DNA of 64,000 bases, taken from NCBI GenBank assembly GCA_037126765.1, contig JBBCBC010000030.1, forward strand, positions 7,102,478-7,166,477, in the 5' to 3' direction. Below, piece after piece: positions 22,872 to 32,219 of this stretch. Origin of the DNA: Stenogyne calaminthoides (lineage: Eukaryota > Streptophyta > Magnoliopsida > Lamiales > Lamiaceae). How positions within the stretch are numbered: the first letter of the stretch is position 1; each line of letters begins with the position of its first letter. A program made the translations under genes and the position numbers. The notes beneath the pieces are model-generated. The model saw only the letters and a list, made by a program, of their open reading frames with translations, had not been told where the DNA came from and did no database searches.

Positions 22872-25800
22872 ATGACTTATACCATTTTTGACAAATTGGC
22901 AGAAACCAATAAGCCATGGTATGAGTACGTGGTTTCTCTGGAGAGTACATCAAATGCTAAGCATGAAGAAGAGGCGCTTCATTTGATTCGATTGGCAAAA
23001 CTGACGAACCTCGTCGCAAGCCGACCGGAGGCTGAATACTCTCGCGAGGTAATAGAGTTCATCTCTAATATGCAAATAGATGAGGATGATAATATTGAGT
23101 CCAAGATTTCTGTCTCACATTTAGAGCATACATCGAAGTATATAGATTTTGTTCGGGAGCTGTACATAGTCCCACAAAATTTAAACGATGTGTTTAAGTT
23201 GTGCGATAGGGGAGATGATCCCACTTTGTATATGTTAGGTCGAGAGAAAGAGTATCTTGATAGGATTACTGAGAAACCTGTTAAGTTTGAGGCGACCTTA
23301 CATAAACGACATTTGAGGCCTAAATACAGAGTGTTGATGGATATAGTGAGCAAATGCATCATGAGTCGATCGGGGAGCTTTGAGCAGATTAGCACTCCCA
23401 AACTCCGATTGATGGCGGCTATTGAAGACACACCCACCAAGGATTTCAACTGGCTGAAGTATCTGATCAAGGTGGTGAGTGAGCAAGCCAAGGTCATAAA
23501 AAAGGAGGATGGTGCAATATCGATCAAAGGCAGGATACTCCATGCCACCAAAATAACATTTATTTTGGAAATGTGCCGAGAGGAGGAGGATATCTTTGCC
23601 AACACTACTTCATTCCCTAAGTCCAAGGTTATGTTCAAGCCTATTGCTGCAAAAAGGACTATCAAAGGGAAGAAAGAAAAGAAGGTGGAATCACCTGTTG
23701 CTGCTGCTATTGAAGAAACCCAACAAGCCAGGGGGAAGGCTTTGTTGGAGGCCAAGCAGGAGAAGGGTGAAAAATTGAAGAATCAAAAGACCCTTGCTCC
23801 AAAGCGCAAGAGAATGGTGGTTCTCACTGATGATGATGAGAAGAGTGAATCTGATGAGATTCAACCTGAGAGCCAAGAAGCTCAGAAATCGCCTTTGCAA
23901 GTGCTGGCTCAGGTTATCTCAAAGACACAGGAGCAAGCTGAGGAGCAAGTCTTCTCTGAGGTTCTTGAGACGTCATTAAGCTCTGACAAGTTCTCTCAAG
24001 AAATATTCCAAGCACCTCAGACCTCAGAGCAATCTGATTCCCTGGCGGAGACCGCCTTTAAACTGAAGTTGCCTGATTTCTGGCGGCGAAGAATCGCTTT
24101 CCGGACCTCGAAGCAAGTTCAGATTCGCCGGAGGAAATACCTGCTCGATCGCGGGGTCAAGCTCGAGTCATATACCGAGGAAGCACCAGCTCGGACCTTT
24201 AACCGCCCGCATTCGACCGGGGAGCTGCCTAACCAACCCTCAGAACTTGCTTAGCATCAGGAGCAGATGAGTGTCGATGAACTCCTGAGTGATCTATTTC
24301 TTGATCCTTCAGCAAATTTTTCCAGTGAACCTGAGAGCCCGATGCTCAAGAATGGTGAAGCTGAAGAGACCGAATAGCGAAGCAAGGGGGAACGGTTCAT
24401 ACTTGACCGCTACCCTGAGCTGAGCTCATTCCCTGGCCTCCAAGACATCTTCTTCAGATTGAGGTCTACGGTTAACCAGACTCTTCCGGAAATGCTCAAT
24501 ATTGCTTCATTCAGAGGTGAAGACTGGTGGAACGAGGAAACAACTTTTCTTACTGAATTCACAGGATTCAGGAAAACCAAGCTCAGGATGAAACATTCTG
24601 ATTTTGATGAGTTGGTTAAGAGGAAAGTGGCTGAGAGGAAAATTGCTGAAGTTGGTGCCCCGAGCTCCAAAGACAAATCTCAGGATGGGGACCAACAAGG
24701 GGATGATGAGAGTCAATCTCAGAAGGAGAAAGACTTAACTGATGCTGATGAGGCTGCTGTCGAACATCCTCAGACTGAAGTTAGCCTTCAGGTAACTTTT
24801 GGCACTATTAACAATTATGTCAGGATTACTGAAGTACCTATCTTTAAATCTGTAATGTCCGATATGCAGATCGAGGCTCGGTGGACACCCAAGCTCGAGG
24901 TGAAGCCCAGCAGAGATCAAGCTCGTGTTCGGGATCGAGACTCGGGATAAAAAACCAACTCGAGAGACACAAAGAAATCGATATCCTCACGAGATTGATC
25001 TCACCCCGGTGATGGATAAGTTGGAGAAGGTTGAGCCAATCCTGAACAAATTTTCTCAGATGGAGGAGGTATTGGCCAGCCAAAGTCAGAAGATTGAAAG
25101 CTTGAGTTCTTCTTCAGAACTGGTGCAACTTCAGAACTCTATGACTGAGAAGCTGACCTCCATGGAAGGAAAGTTAGAAGAGAAGATGGAGGGGGTCAAG
25201 GCTAAGCTTAATACAGAGCTGAAGCAGAAGCATCAGGAGCAAACTAAATCTCTAGAAGCTAAATTGGCAAAGAAGAATGAGATGCTAGTGAAGAATGTTG
25301 TTGAGGAGATGAGCTCAATGCTCATGGCCAAGATGACAGACATGTTCAAAGAAGCTCTCTCTAGCCAATTTGCTCATATGTCTGAAGAATTCTCAGTGGC
25401 GAAGAACCACCTTAGGAGGCTCGAGGAGGAGCAAGATCAGTTGGCAGGGGAGGTGCGTAGTGTCAGTAAAGAACAATATCATATGGACACAACACTCTCC
25501 AAAGCCGCCACAGAGTATGGATCCAAGAAGGGGAAAGACCAGGGCCGATCTCTGTGAAGTTATTGGATCAAACTCAAAGGCAAGACGATCAAGGAAGCCG
25601 AAAAAGAAAATCGTTGTCAAGCCATGAAGGAAATAGAGGCCCCGAGAAACCAAGTTTAAGAAGGTGGAGAAGCGGCCTACACTCAAAGTTTCAGAGGAAA
25701 CAATGCAAGAAGTTGCCGCAGAGAAACCGAGTGGTAGAGGAAGAATTGGAACAAGCCCCAGTGGTGCGTAATTACCCATCAAAAGAAAGGTCATGGCGAT

Positions 25801-26502
25801 GAAGAGCCCGAGGGCAAAAAAAGAGCTAAGGCTTCTAAGCCAATTCAGAGGAAGCTAATCTCGATATTGAAGAATCCGAGTCCGCGGCCACAAAAGAAAG
25901 TCTTCAATACCGTAAGTGCTCAAGTCACTCCAAATTGAGCAAACAAAGAAAAACTGCAATTTTCCGTCTACGGAGTTCCAAAGGATCGAAAGAAGATGGA
26001 AGAAGAGCAGAAGAGAAGGAGTGGTTTCAACAAGTTCGCAAGCAAGAGGAGAGGGAACACAAAAGCACAGAAATGACCGCATGTTGACAAGTGGATGCCT
26101 ATCCAGCTCAACGATGCATGGGAAGAGATTAAGAGAACTTTTTGGTTCTACTATGATGTGCTCAGAGAATGGAGAGGGGAGAGCTCAGATCCCAATGAGG
26201 CTTTCATTGACTATCTCCTGACCTTCTATCCTAAGTATCTTCAAGGCTGGATAAATCTTGCGGATGAAGGAAAGGTGCAGATAACCGCCCCTGGTCCATA
26301 CTCGTACCCTCCTCCCAGGCTAGAAAATGGATGTGTGAATGAAAAATCCATTGCTCAAGAAATTTCTCAGTACGCCATTCAGTTGGGCCTAACAGGGAAC
26401 AATCCTGATATCATTAAAGAGAGAGATGCGCTGAAAAGAAGATATTATGGAATGTTCAACCTCAAAGTGCCTGCTGATGAGGTGGAAGAAGATCAGAACT
26501 GA
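22872..26502 (+). pseudogene. Extra 3' coding region of the copia element, function unknown
   Basis: The clean first frame (22872-24254, about 400 meaningful residues) has a globular part. Its stretch RPKYRVLMDIVSKCIMSRSG resembles the N-terminal domain that databases call 'putative plant transposon protein'. A Lys/Glu-rich linker with KRKRM and DDDEKSESDE follows, resembling a nuclear-localisation and acidic region. Further blocks at 24459-24950 and 24925-25557 include a long predicted coiled coil (about 25015-25480: heptad-like LTSMEGKLEEKMEGVKAKLN). The last block at 26095-26502 is tryptophan/tyrosine-rich and ends VEEDQN. Breaks at about 24080-24460, 24870-25010 and 25550-26095 coincide with tcg-rich patches. 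No signal peptide or membrane span is seen, so it is not a classical envelope. I cannot assign a function. Confidence 0.7.
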
Positions 26503-26928
26503 AGAGCCCGAGCAGAAGAGCAAAAGAAGACCGAAGATGAAGACCCAGAAGATTCATGTAATCTTTTATTTTTTTGTCTTTTTGATTTTGTCTTTCAGAT
26601 AAGATTCATTGTAACTTGTAACTGTCTACCAATCATCAATGAAACCTTATCATTTATGCTCAAAAGATAATATCTCATTATCTTATTTACATGTCTTTTA
26701 CTTTTGATATGCCTGAATGCTGTCTCTAAGATTAATTGTTGGGAGATTAATTGTTTAGTGATGAATCCTTTGAGAGATTCATTACTGAAGAAATTGTTGG
26801 GAGATTAATTGTTGGGAGACTCATTATGAATGAAAATTGTTGGGAGATATAACCAATCTTGTAATAGGATAAACTGAAACCTGAGTATAGGTTAAATGTT
26901 TTGTAACAAGATAGGTTTTGGCATCATC
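26503..26928 (+). other. Non-coding 3' internal region of the copia element
   Basis: This lies between the extra coding region and the polypurine tract. It holds four to five copies of attgttgggaga (26737-26850), which match the LTR start and may be relics of repeated polypurine/LTR junctions. Multiple such copies are a known trait of SIRE-type elements. Confidence 0.5.
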
Positions 26929-26942
26929 AAAAAGGGGGAAAT
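26929..26942 (+). other. Polypurine tract
   Basis: aaaaagggggaa followed by at abuts the 3' LTR start at 26943. It is the primer for plus-strand synthesis. Confidence 0.88.
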
Positions 26943-28897
26943 TGTTGGGAGATCAATTTAATAAAGATATGATTTTGATTAGATCCCAAAACCCCTGAGT
27001 ATGACATGTTCAGGATAATCTTGATAGTTGAGTCGATTCGGATTTTTAGAGTATTCGGGATGTTATCGCAAAATGTATAGTCAAGCAGATATAGATCAAA
27101 GTTAGATTCTCGATAGGTTTCAAGACTCGTTGAGAAATCAAGACTCGTGGAGAAATCGAGAAATCAAGACTCAAGATGAAACCGAGAGACTCAAAGATTA
27201 AGACTCGAAGATATCATCAAGATATCTGTGAAGACTCTGAAGACTCAGAAAACTTAGAAGACTCAAGACCACGAAGACATGTAAGATGTAAGATTGAAGA
27301 CTAAAGACTCAAGAATACTAAAGGCACAAGAATTATCAAGACTCAAGAATGTCTTGAATGTTCAAGATAAAATCGAATGTTTCGAGGCAATCAAAAATAT
27401 CTATCCGAAGGGTGCAATCGAGAAAAAACACGACACCTTAAAAAAAAAATAGATATTGCCCAAGACATTCTCATGCGCACAAAAGGAACTAAGACAAAGT
27501 GTTGTTAAGGTTATATCACTCGAGAGATAGTAACCAAAAGAGTTGAAGAAGTTGTCTACCTTTTGGCGGAGACAAAAGTCAAAAAGAAGAAGACAACATC
27601 AGACATTATCGATAATCGACAACGACATGTCCTTCAAAAAGATGTCAAGTACTAAAGTTTCAGATCGCAAAAAGTGATGACCCACTACATGAAAGGCTAT
27701 TGCCTAAAAACGTGTTAGGGAGTGTCAAACCCTAAATATAGCCGTTTCTCACACACCATAAGAGGAAACTCATGAAGTTATCTCTTCCAACGGATAGTTT
27801 TTCAAAGAGTGACCTTGGTGTATGCCTATAAATACTTGTGACCCTCTACATTGTAAGGTTACGGGAAATTTGTAAGCAACTCAAGAGCTCAAACTTATTA
27901 TTGCAAAGTTGAAGCACTCGAAAAACCAAGAATTTCCCAAGTGCTTTAAATCGAAGAGAGCTCATTCCACTAAGCCTAGCTTGATAAGAAATATCTAAAG
28001 CTTAGTCGAGATATCCTAGCCTTTGCATTAATCTTTATTGTAAAGGATATCTCATCCTAGTTGGAAACCAACCAAGAAACCCCAAACCCTTTGTAAGGTA
28101 GTTTGAGTGTGATTGTTGGTGAGATTGGAGTTGTAAAGAGTTAGTAAACTACATTGAGGTAGTCAGAAAGCTCTAGAGAAGAAGTGAGTAATCTATCTTG
28201 GATAGACAGAAAACTTGTGTGTGTTTTGAGTTAGTAAACTACAGAGGTAGCCAGAAAGCTCAAGATAGAAAGGTTAGTAAACTACAAAGGTAGTCAGAAA
28301 ACCTTAGGAAGTGATTAGTGAATTTCTCTGAAGAGATCAGGGAGAGTGGACGTAGGAGCTTGAGTCTCTGAACCACTATAACTTGCTGTGTTCTTTGCTT
28401 TCTGTTTTGCTTTGATTAACTGTTGCATATATTTTGAAAGCATATTTTCACGGATATTCAGTTGGAATCAATCCACTGAAGTTGCATCTGAACTGAATCA
28501 CAGCCTAATCACTATTCCATTAAAAGGAAGGTTTTCAGCAAAAGCATTAAAACGAGTATAAACGTAGGGCCAACCATTCCGCACATATGAGTAGCTAGAA
28601 CAGATAGTTACCAAACTGAACTTACTCTTCTGAGGGTTCAGTAAGTTAGTTATCTGATCCAAGCAGCTCAGGATCTCTGAAAACTCAGGATCAGTTGAGA
28701 TTATCTGAGGTATCTGAAAGCAGCTCAGGATCACTGTCTCAGGTAGACTTTGACTCAGAGCGATTTGTGCTTCTCAAGACCAAATCATCAAGACAACCTG
28801 ACCCAAGCTGACTTCAGTAAAGAAAAGTTTTAAAAACACTGAACACGTGTATTCCCCCTCCATACACGTGTAAGACTCGTTTGCACCGGGACCAACA
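26943..28897 (+). repeat. 3' LTR of the copia element
   Basis: 1955 bp, same termini as the 5' LTR; TATA box tataaat at 27827-27833. The last 1.2 kb is almost identical to the 5' LTR. The first 700 bp carries numerous replacements of CAG or CTG by cg, tcg or caag. Confidence 0.95.
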
Positions 28898-29699
28898 GTA
28901 ACAAAATGTCTTATAAAAATATTTTCATATATTATAGGTCAATTGGACTCTGTTCGGCAGACCATCTTGTATCCCTGCTGCATCGTTATTCCACGATTGC
29001 GTGAGATTTATGGACTACGTCGAAGGTTATATGCCTAAAAGGGTTGCACGAAAATTTGGGAGAGTTCAGGATATACCTCCAGCACCGATTGAGTTCGATA
29101 CAAGAAGGTGTATGGGCCTTTGATCCCATACTGGAAAGAGATGGACAATCACAATTAAGCACTCGGGGACCTTGGTTCCGAAGCTCTAATTGCGGATCAG
29201 ACCACGTCGCGTTATATTACATGGTATGCAAACATAACACATCTGAGAGTGCACAACCCTGAACACGGCGAAAAAACAATGTATGTCAATACCTTGCATG
29301 GTGCAGCGCAACATAGGTTGGGACCCGTGAGGCAAGACACGCGCTCGTTGCTCCAACAAGTTAATGAGGATCCAGAATGTCTAGATTATGTCCTTACTGG
29401 ACTTAACCGAATTGCCCAACATGCTGGTACGAGGGGCTATGCTAGTAACAATTGCCCAATCCTCAATATTGGGGACCGCAACAAGGATATCGCCCTGAAC
29501 AATTCACCCAAGAAATACAACCTGGTTGGTGGGACTACCTCACATACCAACAATATTACCAAAACCAGCCCAACAACCCTGATGACAATAACAATCACTA
29601 GTCCATTTATTTTGATTTTTTTATTTAAATGTTTGATGGATTATTTATTTGTACTAAATTACTCCATATGATGAATTATTATTGCAAGTTTTTATCTAT

Positions 29700-29889
29700 T
29701 GTTAAATATTTTACTGTTGACGTATTTTAATCTCTGTTAATTTTTATAAATTTTAAAAATCAATGTTTTTCTCTTCTTTTTATAGTAATTTATTTTAAAT
29801 AAATTTATATAAAAATCAATAATAATATAGAACTTACTTACCTAAATCTATAAAAACTAATCTATTTATATATCTTATTAAAAGATGAG
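29700..29889. other. AT-rich spacer after the PMD remnant
   Basis: Nothing but A/T-rich sequence is seen. It separates the last PMD coding block from an unassigned coding-like stretch. Confidence 0.4.
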
Positions 29890-30450
29890 TGCAAAAAAAA
29901 AAAACATCAGGAAATGACAACAGTGTCAATAATCAGGAAAGACCCCCGCCATTGTTGTGGTTGGACAAAGATGAGAGGTAATCTAATTTTTATAAATAAT
30001 ATCACGTTTGAAATTTTTATAAATAATATCGTTCTTAATATGGACAAACTACTTGGACACGACAGTTTCGTCGCACGGTTTGGATACTGTGCGAATAATG
30101 TAGTACGGGGCATATGATGTAAGTACCTTGACACAAAATGGACAAACTGGCCCATGGCTCCTTCCGAGTGTCGGGAACACATGTGAACTATATTCGCAGT
30201 AGGTTTAATCATGTTTGCATTTTACACTTATTATTATTTTGTAAAACTATATATCTTAATAAAAATCTTTATTATTTTAATTGCAAGGTAAATTCAGGAT
30301 TAATGGAGATCCAACTGATTTAAGAATAACATTCTTCAAGGTTTGTGCAACATTCATGCGTCAAGGATGGAGAAACCCCCGAATATATGTTGATCCTGAA
30401 GGGTCACAGATAAAAAAGAGACCGTGCTTAGATTGGGAAAAAAACATTTA
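29890..30450 (+). pseudogene. Unassigned coding-like remnant at the right end of transposon block A
   Basis: Two coding-like pieces are separated by a possible intron. The first is at about 29905-30200 (ERPPPLLWLDKDER; then frames carrying FVARFGYCANNV or NGQTGPWLLPSVG). The second is at about 30288-30450 after an acceptor-like gcaag, reading INGDPTDLRITFFKVCATFM and ending at TAA 30449-30451. A 24-bp phrase with ttataaataatatc is duplicated at 29984-30030. I recognise no family. It may be a transposon-borne gene fragment. Confidence 0.3.
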
Positions 30451-30451
30451 A

Positions 30452-32219
30452 ATTTCATGTATTTTTATTGGTGCTTAATATTATTTGAACACATATTTTT
30501 AAATAAAACAACTAATTGTAATCCCTAATTAATTAAACTATAAAACAACTAATTGTGATCCCTAATTAATTAAAGTATAATACTACTAATTGTGATCCTA
30601 ATTAATAATTTTACATATATAATAAATAAAAAATCAATCATTACATCATTAAGAAAACTTTTAAGAAACACAATCATCATTATCATCATCACAATCATAA
30701 TTTCAATCATTATCAATATATATCAAATTAATTCAAACATATTAAATCAAGGTTGTTATTATGTGAATATAGTATAAGTCGTTGAGAAGTGGTTATGATT
30801 ACTTGATTAGTGATAATTGGATGAATAGTGTATGTTCCTAGTGTAAATAAATAGATTTATGGCAAAAAAAGTTGCAGTATGATAAGTTTTTTATTTATTA
30901 ATGTCTTTTCCCACATTCTACTTCGATATCTAGACCTGTCATTTTTCTTCAAAAGATTAAATTGAAGCAATATTTATGAACGAAATGTTCAATTTATTTG
31001 TTAATCTTTGTGGAATTAATCCTTGCTCATCCTACTACGTTTAAGTGGAAGGTTGAGGTTTTGTAGACCGACTCATATATCACACGCATAAATCATAATA
31101 GTTGTTCAGTTTTTCAAGAACACACTAAGCATAATAATTGTCAACTTTCTTCTTTAGCTTACAGATGATTGCTCCAAATTGTCCTCTCTCTTGTTATTGA
31201 AGATTATGGGTTAAGTTGGTTCAACCGGAAACCAGTCACAGTGTCGGTCCTATTATCTAAAACCAGTGTGAACTTGAACCGGTGAACCAGCGAATAGAAA
31301 TATGGTTCTTTATAATTTGGGGAGTGTGATTGACGAGACTATACTTGATTTGGTAGTTATACAAAAAATATGATGAAAAGAGATTGGAGCTGCTTATGTT
31401 ATTCCAATGCCAGAAAAACAAAATTAGGTATTTCAGTCGTCAAATTCCAGCACAAGATGTGGCAAAACCTGAAAATTGAAGGATGGGGAGTAGCGTCTTC
31501 ATCTTCTTTCAAGCGGCCTTCACACCACGCCGTACGCTGGATATATCCTTCATTTATACATAAATCGAATCTCTGCGGGTTTTTCGAATTAGGGATATTA
31601 TGTGTTGTACCCTGTGCTGTGATAATGCCACATCATATATATGGATTGTGCCAAGAAATAGAGGAAAGAAGAAGACGATTCAATACGTTGATTGTGAGGT
31701 ACGTGCTCTACCTGAAGCTCTGAATTTTCATAACACTTGTTGTATGGATACTTTTTCGTTGATTAGTTGAAGGACATATGATCCACCAGTCGTATGCTAG
31801 GTTTTTTTTCCCCAAATCGTCTCCATCTACCAAGGGCTCGAACACACACCTGTCGTGTATATATTAGTTAAAGAAACTATTTGTGTAATGAAAAAACCAT
31901 GATGCTAAAGACCAATGAAGAACAGTAGGTCTCCTGTAGAGTTTTAAGCAGGGGCCCGGTGATACTTAGAAGTAACGATTAGAAAAAGTCGCAAAAGTTT
32001 TTTGCCTAGAAAGAATACTGAAAAAAACATCACTCTTGACCATTTCAAAGTAGGGCCTACTTCAACCTCCAATCCAATTTAAGGTCATATATTTCTGATT
32101 CAGAATAGTAAGTATTGATACACAACGATCAAAGTCTTCCATTTTCTATATTTTTGGTAGGTTTAACTTTATCTCGCCAGAAAAATCTATTTCAAAAGCT
32201 TCATATTTCTGATTTAAAA
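30452..32219. other. Intergenic region upstream of S-RLK copy 2
   Basis: At 30520-30600 a 45-bp unit (aaaacaactaattgtgatccctaattaatt-like) is repeated two to three times. At 30775-30910 the sequence resembles 5550-5690. A 117-codon frame at 31370-31723 shows no domain or codon signal and has no match in the promoters of the other copies. The last 100 bp before the ATG at 32220 are presumed leader. Confidence 0.45.

Larger units (their letters stand above)
15541..28897 (+). mobile_element. Ty1/copia LTR retrotransposon, 13.36 kb, with extra 3' coding region
   Basis: LTRs at 15541-17504 and 26943-28897 start TGTTGGGAGA and end GACCAACA. The flanking 5-bp TSD is gtaac (15536-15540 and 28898-28902). 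Domain order is gag, zinc knuckle, protease, integrase, reverse transcriptase, RNase H, which is copia order. After pol comes a 3.6-kb additional coding region, as in the SIRE/Maximus branch of plant copia elements. Long LTRs, an initiator-Met primer site and the RNase H wording also fit that branch. Frame breaks cluster in patches, many at altered CAG/CTG sites (see findings), so it may be younger than it looks. Confidence 0.95.
13796..29672 (+). pseudogene. Plant mobile domain (PMD) gene, broken and split by a copia element
   Basis: Coding blocks are seen at 13796-13860 (Cys-rich start CPDCSASRCRVC, then TAA), 13945-14298, 14479-14735, 14834-15170, 15190-15475 and, beyond the retrotransposon, 28938-29100 and onwards. 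The block at about 14670-14740 has the PMD hallmark ETNTFHMPLGEMTITL, followed after an intron by GLNINGLPV. Later blocks carry YAWGAAALSV and, after the insertion, WTLFGRPSCIPAA. PMD proteins occur both as host chromatin/silencing factors (MAIL1/MAIN type) and as transposon cargo. Stops after the Cys-rich start and after TTFVEW, plus indels after about 29120, make it a pseudogene. The copia element lies in an intron with donor near 15476 and acceptor near 28937. Proximity to MULE repeats suggests transposon cargo. Confidence 0.75.

Noticed and set aside
22979..23755. 258-codon open frame on the minus strand
   Set aside because: It is the antisense shadow of the extra copia coding region and has no domain of its own.
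31370..31723. 117-codon open frame upstream of S-RLK copy 2
   Set aside because: No recognisable domain, no equivalent near the other copies, and composition like the flanks.
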